NCBI GenBank assembly: GCA_035506295.1
Contig: DATJPR010000081.1
Span: 1-33,535, forward strand
Length of the DNA stretch: 33,535 nucleotides
Origin: DATJPR01 sp035506295
Lineage (GTDB): Bacteria > Bacteroidota > Ignavibacteria > UBA10030 > UBA6906
Direction: 5' to 3'
Program-made: the position numbers and the translations under genes
Part shown: positions 16,231 to 24,284 of the stretch, piece by piece
Numbering within the stretch: position 1 is the first letter of the stretch
Layout of the letters: every line of letters starts with the position of its first letter
The notes under the pieces: generated by a model
Databases searched by the model: none
What the model was told of the DNA's origin: nothing
Seen by the model: the letters and a program-made list of their open reading frames with translations, nothing else

Positions 16231-16785
16231 TCATTTCAATTTCTCAAAGGCAAGCGATGCGGAGTTCATGCAGTACCGGAGTCCGGTCGGAGCGGGACCG
16301 TCATCGAAGACATGACCAAGATGCGCACCACATCGACTGCAGACCACCTCGGTCCGCTCCACCATGAGGGAATTGTCGCCTTCCAGCGTGACGTTCGCCG
16401 CGGCGACCGGCTGATAGAAGCTTGGCCATCCCGTGCCGGATTCGAACTTGGTGTCGGAGGAAAACAGGTCGTTGCCGCAGCAGACGCAACGATAGATTCC
16501 CTTCTCGTGGTTGTTCCAGTACTTCCCGCTGAAGGCGCGTTCGGTCCCCTTTTCGCGGGTGACGTAGTATTGTTCGGGCGTGAGCTTCTGACGCCATTCC
16601 TTTTCCGACTTGTGAACTTTCGGCACCATCACGAACTCCTTTGTCGACCAGTCCAGAACTCTGACGCTATCTGCCCGTCCTTCCAACGCCGCTGGATTGG
16701 AGCCCGAAAAAGCGGCAGGAGTTCCCGGGCAGTCGAAATCCGTGGCGCTCAGCCACGCGGCCAGACACAAAATCATCGCTTTCAT
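16231..16785 (-). CDS. msrB: Exported methionine-R-sulfoxide reductase
   Basis: A 184-residue MsrB, which reduces the R form of methionine sulfoxide in proteins. Structural zinc cysteines are C100/C103 and C149/C152; TGWPSF (118-123) and the catalytic C172 in RYCMNS are intact. A short hydrophobic N-terminus (MKAMILCLAAWLSA) followed by about 40 non-conserved residues suggests export to the periplasm, unlike the cytosolic enzyme; no lipobox is evident. The ATG at 16785 begins the signal peptide and has a G-rich stretch upstream; an in-frame ATG at 16803 is possible. No MsrA is nearby. It would repair oxidised envelope proteins. Confidence 0.92.
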   Translation of the reverse strand: MKAMILCLAAWLSATDFDCPGTPAAFSGSNPAALEGRADSVRVLDWSTKEFVMVPKVHKSEKEWRQKLTPEQYYVTREKGTERAFSGKYWNNHEKGIYRCVCCGNDLFSSDTKFESGTGWPSFYQPVAAANVTLEGDNSLMVERTEVVCSRCGAHLGHVFDDGPAPTGLRYCMNSASLAFEKLK

Positions 16786-16856
16786 CACAACCCCCGCATG
16801 CATTTCATAAACACGCAGGACCGTTCGTGAGTTCGCGTGGTGCGTGCGACGGGGGG

Positions 16857-18485
16857 TCAGGCGGGCTCGCCGATGTGGGGTGATCCGTCCCCTTCCGTTG
16901 AAGAAGGCGCCTCCGGAGGAGGGGTGGACGGAGTTTCAGGCGGCGGGGGCGGAGGAGGAGGTGCAGCGAACTCTTTTTTCGTCTCGACGAGCGATACACG
17001 GACGGCTCTCCATCCGTGCTCCCCGCGTGCACGGTTCATTTCCTTGACGGCAGTCCCCTTGAGAAGAGCGCCGCTCGGGAAAGGACTCAGCTTCAGCAGA
17101 GCGCCGGGAATGAAGATGTCGGAGACGAAGCCGATGGGGTCCTTGTCCGCCTTCGTAATGAGCTTGAGGGATCCGGAAAATTCACGGGCGAAAGATCGGT
17201 CGGGGGTTTCCGTTGTCGGCTGCATGGAGACCGCCTCGAACCGGGATTGCTGCTCGGAAGGGAGTTCCCTGATTCTGACCAGGACGGCGGTCCCGGGTTC
17301 CGGAAGGTTTTTCTCCCATGGTGATCGGTGATACCGGTAGCGCGCGCTGCCATCGAGACGAAACGTGATGAAACAACTCCGCGACTTCTGGTCGATGTTC
17401 GTGACAATCCCGACATAGGTCGGATCTCCCTCGAAGAGCAAATCGTCGGCTTTCCGGGCCTCATCGAGATAGAGCGCTGCGTTGTCGGCGGCGGTTGACG
17501 AAGTGAACCATGCCTCCGTCTCGCATGCGAGCAGACGTTGAGGGATCCTGAGGTTTTTGCTTCTGCGGACCATTAGCGCACGGGCGATTTCGGCCTTTGC
17601 CTCGGACGCCCGACCCAGATTGAGCAAGGCTTTTGCGAGGAGCTCCCGGATCCCGAGCAGGAAGACTTCATCGTCCTTCAAGGTGATCACTTTGCAGAAG
17701 CAGGCCACCGCCTTGTTGTCATCGCTCCCGATGAACGACTCTCCCAGCACGGCCCACGCCCAGAATTCCGCCCTCTTCGCAACGACGACCGGGCGAACGA
17801 ATTCCTGCGCCTCGGCGACTCTTCCGAGCAGGATCAGCAATCTCCCCCGCTGAAATTTCAGCCAGAGGCTTTGCGGCTTCTTTGCCAGAAGTCCTTCGAC
17901 CAGCGACAGCGCCCACTCGCCATCGTCGACATCCCGGTTCTGAACGACGATCTTTGCCGCCGCGAGAACCACGCGTTCTGCAAGGCTTGGCAGCGGGTAC
18001 CCGTTCACTTCCTTCCCCTCGAAGTCCTCCGCCTGCATTCGTTCCGTGCCGATCGCCCTGGTCAGCTGCACAAACCATCGCCATCCTTCTTCGCCCTGCA
18101 CCTGGGATGTCACCCACAAGATGGCCGAATGCATCTTGTCCGGCCCCGGCACGAACGGTATCGTCTGCAGATAGACCTGGGTCAATGCCGAGAAGTCTTC
18201 TTCGGCGAGTTGATGACGGCGGGGATCCTCCTTCCACGCTCTGAGAACGCGGTGCACGAGCCATCCCATCGCGTTTGCCGCCTTGTCCGTGGCGATGAAA
18301 CAGCGCCCCATCTCCAATGCACAAGAAGCGGCGAGCGGAACGGCATTCTCTTCAATGAGGGATTTCGCCCGCTGGTGGAGCGACCAGAAATACTTCGCGC
18401 GGAGAGAAAGATTGTCCGGCTCCTGAGAAAGTTGATCGCGAAGATTCTCGAGCCCGTCAGATGTCGGCAATTCAGGCAGCGCCAT
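16857..18485 (-). CDS. TPR-repeat protein with a C-terminal OB-like region and proline tail
   Basis: A 542-residue soluble protein. Residues about 20-320 are helical repeats of the TPR type, with aromatic-rich units such as SLWLKFQRGRLLILLGRVAEA and FWAWAVLGESFIGSDDNKA. Residues about 345-410 look like a small beta-barrel (VGIVTNIDQKSRSCFITF, then PGTAVLVRIRELP), as in cold-shock or S1 folds that bind nucleic acid, and a second such segment follows (about 420-500). The end is a run of eight prolines and an acidic, probably disordered tail. From memory, the layout recalls TPR proteins associated with the TOTE conflict systems described by comparative genomics; that similarity is unproven. It lies 192 bases after the SbcC-like gene on the same strand, which may or may not mean co-transcription. 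Confidence 0.65.
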   Translation of the reverse strand: MALPELPTSDGLENLRDQLSQEPDNLSLRAKYFWSLHQRAKSLIEENAVPLAASCALEMGRCFIATDKAANAMGWLVHRVLRAWKEDPRRHQLAEEDFSALTQVYLQTIPFVPGPDKMHSAILWVTSQVQGEEGWRWFVQLTRAIGTERMQAEDFEGKEVNGYPLPSLAERVVLAAAKIVVQNRDVDDGEWALSLVEGLLAKKPQSLWLKFQRGRLLILLGRVAEAQEFVRPVVVAKRAEFWAWAVLGESFIGSDDNKAVACFCKVITLKDDEVFLLGIRELLAKALLNLGRASEAKAEIARALMVRRSKNLRIPQRLLACETEAWFTSSTAADNAALYLDEARKADDLLFEGDPTYVGIVTNIDQKSRSCFITFRLDGSARYRYHRSPWEKNLPEPGTAVLVRIRELPSEQQSRFEAVSMQPTTETPDRSFAREFSGSLKLITKADKDPIGFVSDIFIPGALLKLSPFPSGALLKGTAVKEMNRARGEHGWRAVRVSLVETKKEFAAPPPPPPPPETPSTPPPEAPSSTEGDGSPHIGEPA

Positions 18486-18572
18486 GATCGATGCACCCGC
18501 TCACGTCAACAGCGATGTTCCGCTGAAACCCCCAACTCATCAATCCGCACATCATCCGTAATATCGAACGTA

Positions 18573-18583
18573 GAAACCGTTTC
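18573..18583. promoter_or_regulatory. Small palindrome upstream of the TPR/OB gene
   Basis: GAAACCGTTTC is an 11-base inverted repeat about 90 bases before the start of the TPR/OB-like gene, in a 192-base spacer that otherwise shows only a 5-bp hairpin (CTCCG/CGGAG on the minus strand) just after the SbcC-like stop. An operator is possible, chance equally so. Confidence 0.2.
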
Positions 18584-18677
18584 CGCAAGTCACCCGATGG
18601 TCCGAAGAATCGGGCATGGTACGGCGTGACGGAATCGACAACATTCCGCGATGGAGTCTCCGCGTTTCGGAGGGTTT

Positions 18678-21122
18678 TCAGGCGGCGCCGATGGCCGTGG
18701 CAGGGGACTTTTCAAGGTCCACCCGGTCCCCGCCGAGCAGATCGGCGTGCGTCGGATGGCAGGTAAAGACGATGACCTGATGCCGCAGCGAGAGCTCCCG
18801 GAGACAATGCGCCGCTGCGGCCTGTCGGACGGGATCGAGGTTCACCAGGGGATCGTCCAGAACAACGAATCCGTCGTCCGGCCGGAGATGCGCCTCCGCC
18901 ATCGCCATACGAACGGCGAGTGCCAGGACATCAAGCGTGCCCACGGAAAGCTGCATCAGGGCAAGTTGTTTATCGGAGGAGCCGAGGCGTTCAGGAAGCG
19001 GACCGTTCATCAACAACGACTCATGGCGATGATTTGTCAACACCCCCAGCAATTCTCTGACCCGGCGGTGGTAGGGCTCAAAAATGTCTTTGTCGAGAAC
19101 CTGAAGGATCCGGCGCAATTCCTCCTGAATTCTTCCATAGGCATTCCCATGACGCAATGTCCGGTCGAACTCACGCTTGCGCGTATCACGTTCTTCCTGC
19201 AATTCCTCGCGCGACTGAGGGGGCGCGTGCTTCTCGTATTCGAGTCTGGCCTTCTCCGTGTCGTTCAGCGCTCGCTCTGCATCACGAAGACCGTTCTGCG
19301 CGGCCTCGAACGCGGTCAGAAACGCCTCGGGATCCTGAAAGCCCTGTGGCATCGGGCGGCATTGACGCAGACTCTCCCGGAGGCGCTCCTCTTCGGCTTT
19401 TCGCGAACCGAAGAGCGAAAGCGCATCCTCACGTCGACCGAATTTCCTGACCCAGGCGTCACACTGGTCCTGGAGCGATTTCTGGACGACGCGCTTCACC
19501 TTCCCGTCCCCTGTGACCTCGTTGATCTCGTCGTTGATCGCCGATTCATCTCTCCCGGGCCTGGCCTCCGGAAGTTCCTGGATCTGACGAAGAAGGTCTT
19601 CGTACGATTCTTTGCGGAGGTCCGCGGCGAGGGCAGCGCGGCTCTCGTTTACGCGCGCACCCTGTTCTGCAACAGACCGCCAGAGAGCCGTGGCTTCGTC
19701 GAAGCTCTTCGCTCCTACGTCATGGAGCAGCTTCTCCAGGCGTTTCGATGTCTCCGCATGCTGCTGCTCCAGGGTTTCAGCGTTTTCTTCCGAAGACCAG
19801 ACTTCGAGATTCCATTCTTTATGTGCCAGGGAAAGCCTTCCGGGCACGACTGCCGAGTACTCTTGCCCTGGTGCCAGATGGACCGGCTCGCCCTTCACCG
19901 TAAGGTCGATGGACGCTTTGGCGGCAAATCGTACGGCGAACTTCCTCGCGGCGATTCGAATCTCAAGACTCTGCAAAGCGGCATGCTCGGCGTTGACCGC
20001 CGCAAGCTGTGTTTCCGTGATGCGAGGAAGATTTGCGAGACGTGCTTCTTCCTCCTTCATCCGGCTGTGGAGGGCTTCGGCATGCGAAAATCTCGACCGC
20101 AAAGCATCCTGGCGGACGCGCTCTTTCGCCGCCTGGAGTTCCGCTTTTAATGCTTCGTGTCGGGCGAGGAGCGACGAGATTGTGTCCGTGGTGGTGGCAA
20201 GCTGCGCCTCAGCTAGAGGCCACTGCTCAAGGACAGCCTTTAGCTCCTCCAAATCCCGTGTGCATTCCCGCAGCGCTGCTGCGATCTCTGACCGTCGCCG
20301 GACATCGGCGACCAGCGGAGTGAAATCCTCGACCGTGCGCTGGAACCCATCGCGTCGCTCCCGATGCGTTCTCTCCTTCGCAACGAATTCGTCGATGGCC
20401 TTCTCATACACGTCGGCTTCCCGGAACGCTTTCTCGGCCTCCTGATAGTCGTACCAGGCGTTGACGACAAAGCCTGCTCCTTTTTCCCACCGCTCCTCAA
20501 GGCCGCGTCCTTTCTCCGGGCGGCTCGCCGCACGGTCCCAGCGGCCAAAATAGTCAGAGACCTGTTTCTCCGCTTGCGCCTTCAGCTGGTCTACCGCCAC
20601 GCCGTCGGACGCATACAACGATCGGCGGAGCGCATCGGCGAATCCGCCCGCAGACCCGTCGGCGTCTCCGCGCAGCTGATCGATGGTTCTTGAGAGCTGC
20701 GCCTGACTTACACACATCACATAATCATAGGTTCCCTGGGAGAAGCCGAGGGCTTCCTCAATCTTCTGTTGAATCTTCTCCTCATCGGCCAGCTCGCTGC
20801 CGTCGTCGAACTGTAGTCTGGACGTTACTGTCTTTGGCGCAGCCCACATTCGCTCCATGCGATACAGCTTGCCGGCGCCCGTGAACTCAAGAGCAACCCG
20901 GGCGGTGTCGCCACGACCCACAGGAAGAAACGGCTGGACTTCGTGCTTGAACCGGTTGACGGTCATCGGGCCGCGGGCAAAGAGCACGCTCCGGAGGGCG
21001 GAAGAAATCGTCGATTTCCCGGCCTCGTTCGGGCCGAGGACAACGTTCAGTCCGCGTCCGAAATCGATCACGCGATCGGCTCCACCGGCAAACGGATTCA
21101 GCATCAGGCGGCGGACGATCAT
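18678..21122 (-). CDS. SbcC/YhaN-like SMC-family ATPase
   Basis: An 814-residue ATPase of the Rad50/SbcC type. The Walker A is GPNEAGKS (30-37), the Q-loop lies near VSQAQLSR (138-145), the signature is LSVGT (725-729) and the Walker B is VVLDDP (753-758), with the switch histidine in FTCHPTHADLL. The two halves are joined by coiled coils with many Arg, Glu and Leu. The apex lacks the CxxC zinc hook; instead residues about 395-443 form a beta-rich insert. The protein is shorter than E. coli SbcC (about 1050) and closer in build to YhaN of Bacillus. It should form a DNA-end-processing complex with the nuclease encoded just upstream, whose stop overlaps its ATG by 4 bases. Confidence 0.9.
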   Translation of the reverse strand: MIVRRLMLNPFAGGADRVIDFGRGLNVVLGPNEAGKSTISSALRSVLFARGPMTVNRFKHEVQPFLPVGRGDTARVALEFTGAGKLYRMERMWAAPKTVTSRLQFDDGSELADEEKIQQKIEEALGFSQGTYDYVMCVSQAQLSRTIDQLRGDADGSAGGFADALRRSLYASDGVAVDQLKAQAEKQVSDYFGRWDRAASRPEKGRGLEERWEKGAGFVVNAWYDYQEAEKAFREADVYEKAIDEFVAKERTHRERRDGFQRTVEDFTPLVADVRRRSEIAAALRECTRDLEELKAVLEQWPLAEAQLATTTDTISSLLARHEALKAELQAAKERVRQDALRSRFSHAEALHSRMKEEEARLANLPRITETQLAAVNAEHAALQSLEIRIAARKFAVRFAAKASIDLTVKGEPVHLAPGQEYSAVVPGRLSLAHKEWNLEVWSSEENAETLEQQHAETSKRLEKLLHDVGAKSFDEATALWRSVAEQGARVNESRAALAADLRKESYEDLLRQIQELPEARPGRDESAINDEINEVTGDGKVKRVVQKSLQDQCDAWVRKFGRREDALSLFGSRKAEEERLRESLRQCRPMPQGFQDPEAFLTAFEAAQNGLRDAERALNDTEKARLEYEKHAPPQSREELQEERDTRKREFDRTLRHGNAYGRIQEELRRILQVLDKDIFEPYHRRVRELLGVLTNHRHESLLMNGPLPERLGSSDKQLALMQLSVGTLDVLALAVRMAMAEAHLRPDDGFVVLDDPLVNLDPVRQAAAAHCLRELSLRHQVIVFTCHPTHADLLGGDRVDLEKSPATAIGAA

Positions 21123-22249
21123 TGTTTCGCCTCCCGGATGAGCTCGTGCGCCAGATGGAGGGCAAGATCATCGCCCGACGACGCGAGGGCGAGAAGGAGC
21201 CGGGAAGGCAGGGACCCCGCGGTAAAGTGGCGTTCAACGTATTCCCGATCGACCCTGACACCGATGCCATCCGTGTCGAGCTCGACGTATGCGAGTGATT
21301 GTTCGAGGCGCTCTCTCAGTTGCTCGATCGACGGGAAATCCTCTTCCGCAATCCGTCCATCGAGGGCAAGTTTCATCAGGGTTCGCGGTCCGTCAAGCGT
21401 CGAGCATTCCTTCGCAATCCGCTCGAGGTCGCCGGGGTCAACAAGCCTCCGCGACCAGTCGTGGAAGCGAAACCCGCCGGTCCGGATTGATTCTGCATGA
21501 ACGTCCCCATCCTCGTCAACCTCGATCGACCACACATATCCTTCATGGTCACAATCGAACCCGTCCGGTGTGTGCGTTGCCGGAATCAGGAATTGCGGAT
21601 TGCGGGTCAAGGGTTCCCGCGGGAAGCGGAGATGCGTGTGCCCGAGGAGCCAGAATCGGACGCCGGCCGCGCGGAGCTCCTCCTCCGTCATTTTGAAATA
21701 CCGGTCGTCGGCGTCGGGCGAGATCCCGACGACGCAGCCGTGCGCAATCCCGATGTTCAGTGCAGCGGCATTCTTCTCCGCGACGGCAATCCACCCGATC
21801 GCATTGTCGGCCGACGTCTTCGACATGCACGGGCCGGGAAACAGCACAATGTCGCGGTCCTCAACCGAGAGCCGGACCGGTTCCGGCCGATCGAGCAAGA
21901 CCAGATTTCCCTCGCCAAAAGCCTGGCGGAACTTCCCCCAGAGCTTGGCATCGCCGGGCTCGTAAAAATCATGATTGCCGGGAAGTACAATGGCGTGGCT
22001 GCCGTTGAACGAGTGGAGGATGGATACCGCCCGATCGATATCTCGCTTGCTGACCGCGACACTATCGAAGAGATCGCCGGCCACCGCAAAGAGGTGTGCC
22101 TGTCGCTGGTTGGCCACGTTCACCGCGCGCTCGAGCGCCTCGAAACGTTCATTGATCAGGCGCCGGCGAAGTTCGTCCGGATACCTCCGGCTCGTGAACT
22201 GGAGCCCGAGATGATTGTCTGCGGTATGAAGAATTCGAATGGATGGCAT
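21119..22249 (-). CDS. SbcD/YhaO-like DNA exonuclease
   Basis: A 376-residue calcineurin-type metallophosphoesterase. The metal-binding motifs are in order: HTADNHLG with D11 and H13, GDLFD with D59, GNHD (91-94), an AHG histidine, and GHTH in FWLLGHTHLRFP. A C-terminal capping region of about 100 residues follows. With its SMC-type partner it should cut DNA ends or hairpins in a manganese- and ATP-dependent way, in the cytoplasm. The ATG at 22249 has no clear ribosome site; a TATATTTC box about 40 bases upstream could be its -10 element. A hairpin that ends the sensor operon lies further upstream, so this is probably the first gene of its own transcript. Confidence 0.92.
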   Translation of the reverse strand: MPSIRILHTADNHLGLQFTSRRYPDELRRRLINERFEALERAVNVANQRQAHLFAVAGDLFDSVAVSKRDIDRAVSILHSFNGSHAIVLPGNHDFYEPGDAKLWGKFRQAFGEGNLVLLDRPEPVRLSVEDRDIVLFPGPCMSKTSADNAIGWIAVAEKNAAALNIGIAHGCVVGISPDADDRYFKMTEEELRAAGVRFWLLGHTHLRFPREPLTRNPQFLIPATHTPDGFDCDHEGYVWSIEVDEDGDVHAESIRTGGFRFHDWSRRLVDPGDLERIAKECSTLDGPRTLMKLALDGRIAEEDFPSIEQLRERLEQSLAYVELDTDGIGVRVDREYVERHFTAGSLPSRLLLALASSGDDLALHLAHELIREAKQ

Positions 22250-22322
22250 GTGAGAGTCGAAACAGGATGGTGGGAAATATACGGAAGGGCGCTATGAAAT
22301 GACAGAAATCGGAAGGGTGGGA

Positions 22323-22356
22323 ACGCGGCGGCGGAACCGGCAGTGGTCCGCCGCGT
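22323..22356 (-). terminator. Hairpin after the NtrC-type gene
   Basis: Nine perfect GC-rich pairs join 22323-22331 and 22348-22356, with a further ACC/GGT pairing inside the loop. It starts 6 bases after the regulator's stop codon. No T-run follows on the minus strand, so termination may need Rho or the hairpin may protect the mRNA end. Confidence 0.55.
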
Positions 22357-22362
22357 GAACCA

Positions 22363-23730
22363 CTAACGGCGGATGCCGTACTTTTTCAACCGGTCGTAGA
22401 GCGTCGACCGGTCGATCCCCAGAACGGAGGCGGCTTCTTTGATGTTCCCCTGCGTCCGCTGCAGCGTCGAGACGATCGCCTGGCGCTCCAGGTCATCAAG
22501 GCTCATGTTGGAGGGGATGGCAAACTCGGGCTGCCCCGCGCCGTTCGGAGCCGGACCCTTGAGAAAGTTGAGGTCCTCCGGCGTAAGAACGCGCGTGCGG
22601 CAGGTGACAATGCCACGCTCGATCGCGTTGCGGAGCTCACGGACATTTCCCGGCCAGGAATGATCCATGAGGAGTTTCATCGTGTCGTCCGTGATCTCCT
22701 GGACTTCCTTCCCGAGCTCATGCGAGATATCCTCCATGAAATGGTGGACGAGCAAGGGAATGTCTTCCGGTCGTTCCCTGAGCGGCGGGATGCGGATCGT
22801 GATCACATTGAGCCGGTAGTACAGGTCCTCGCGGAACCGCCCTTCACTGACGGCCTTTTCGAGATCGACGTTGGTCGCGGCGATCACCCTGACGTCGACC
22901 GCGATTTCTTCCGAGCCGCCGACGCGGTAGAAGCTTTTCTCCTGAAGCACCCGCAGAAGGTCGAGTTGCAGTTTTGGGGCGATGTCGCCGATCTCGTCCA
23001 GGAACAGTGTCCCCTGATCCGCCAGCTCAAACTTACCCTTTTTCTGAACGGTGGCGCCGGTGAAGGCTCCCCTTTCGTGACCGAAGAGCTCCGACTCCAG
23101 GAGGGTCTCGGCGAGGGCCGCGCACGAGACGCCGATGAACGGCTTGGACGCCCGGTCTCCCGAATTGTGGATTGCGCGGGCGATGAGCTCTTTGCCGGTT
23201 CCGCTGTCACCCTGAATCAGCACCGTGCTCCGCAGACTCGACACGTCGCGAATGAGCTGGAAGATTTCCTGCATCTTCGCATTCTTGCTCAGAATATCCT
23301 GGAAGCTGTATTGCTTGCTGAGCTTCTTCCGGAGAATGAGGTTCTCGCGCTGGAGGTTCTTCACCTTGATGATGCGTCCGACGAGAAGGGAAATTTCCTC
23401 CGGGTTGCACGGCTTCACAATATATTCCTGCGCCCCTTCTTTCATCGCCGTGATCGCCGTGTCGACCGTGGCATAAGCCGTGATGATGATGATCGATGCA
23501 TCGGGATGCATCTTCCGGATTTCCAGCATCGTCTCAATCCCGTCGATGCCGCCCGGCATTTTCAGATCGACGAAATAGATCGCGAAGTCTTTTTGCTTCG
23601 CCAGGGCGATCCCGTCCCGACCCGACGCGGCGGTGTCCACGAGGTACCCATCCTCCCTGAGCCAGGCGGCGAGCGATTCCCGCATGACTTCTTCGTCATC
23701 GATCACGAGAATAGGCCAGTGTGTCGTCAT
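22363..23730 (-). CDS. NtrC-family sigma-54-dependent response regulator
   Basis: A 455-residue regulator with three domains. Residues 5-120 are a receiver with D11/D12, phospho-acceptor D55 (FVDLKMPGG) and K106. Residues about 145-380 are the AAA+ sigma-54 activator with Walker A GDSGTGKE (174-181), GAFTGA (221-226), which contacts sigma-54, and Walker B LFLDEIGD. The end is a Fis-type helix-turn-helix (NIKEAASVLGIDRSTLYDRL). All catalytic parts are intact. The ATG at 23730 is preceded by GGAG and overlaps the archaemetzincin stop (ATGA). Its partner is the heme-containing kinase two genes upstream. The sigma-54-like promoter at 2191 is its best visible target in the window. Confidence 0.95.
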   Translation of the reverse strand: MTTHWPILVIDDEEVMRESLAAWLREDGYLVDTAASGRDGIALAKQKDFAIYFVDLKMPGGIDGIETMLEIRKMHPDASIIIITAYATVDTAITAMKEGAQEYIVKPCNPEEISLLVGRIIKVKNLQRENLILRKKLSKQYSFQDILSKNAKMQEIFQLIRDVSSLRSTVLIQGDSGTGKELIARAIHNSGDRASKPFIGVSCAALAETLLESELFGHERGAFTGATVQKKGKFELADQGTLFLDEIGDIAPKLQLDLLRVLQEKSFYRVGGSEEIAVDVRVIAATNVDLEKAVSEGRFREDLYYRLNVITIRIPPLRERPEDIPLLVHHFMEDISHELGKEVQEITDDTMKLLMDHSWPGNVRELRNAIERGIVTCRTRVLTPEDLNFLKGPAPNGAGQPEFAIPSNMSLDDLERQAIVSTLQRTQGNIKEAASVLGIDRSTLYDRLKKYGIRR

Positions 23731-24284
23731 CGTCGGTTCTCCATTCGTCCGGGCGCGAGCGCGCCGCGAAGCAAGGTGGAACAGCTTGGGCAATAGTCGG
23801 TGCTCTTGGCGTCCAGAAGCTGGACCGTCGTCGAGAGCGCCATCGGGCATCCCTTGTCGAGACAGTGCAGCAGGCCGAACGTGTGTCCGAGCTCGTGCAA
23901 CGTTTCTTTGTGAATCCGCTCCATCAACAGCTCCTCCCCACCCGGCAAACCGTAGAATTCCTGCCTCAGCCGGGCGATGGAAAGGAGCGCCACACGACCG
24001 CGAAGTTGGGCCTGACCGAACACGAAACTCAGCATGGGAATAAACAGATCGCACTCGGTGATGCCGAACAGCCTCAATGCATCCTCCGGGCATTGCGCGA
24101 CGAGCATTTGCATGATCGCGCTCGAGCTGTACTGCTTCCTCCCCGCATCAAAGGAATCGTCCGGGACCGGGACCTCCGGAAGCACGACCGCGTCGACCTG
24201 ATACTCCTCCTGGACCAGCCCTGCAATGGCATCGGTGACCGCCGGGCTCACCGAGCCCACGGGCCGGACATAGAGGGTTCTCAC
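23727..24284 (-). CDS. amzA: Archaemetzincin-type metallopeptidase
   Basis: A 185-residue zinc protease of the archaemetzincin family (M54). The catalytic motif HELGHTFGLLHC is complete: zinc ligands H130, H134, H140 and general base E131. A second zinc site is expected from C141, C146, C165 and C168, and M148 provides the Met-turn. There is no signal peptide, so it acts in the cytoplasm. The start is a GTG (24284) whose GTGA overlaps the kinase stop; the stop overlaps the regulator's ATG. It is thus translated between a sensor and its regulator. The natural substrates of bacterial archaemetzincins are not known to me; adjusting the level of a component of this pathway is one idea. Confidence 0.93.
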   Translation of the reverse strand: MRTLYVRPVGSVSPAVTDAIAGLVQEEYQVDAVVLPEVPVPDDSFDAGRKQYSSSAIMQMLVAQCPEDALRLFGITECDLFIPMLSFVFGQAQLRGRVALLSIARLRQEFYGLPGGEELLMERIHKETLHELGHTFGLLHCLDKGCPMALSTTVQLLDAKSTDYCPSCSTLLRGALAPGRMENRR

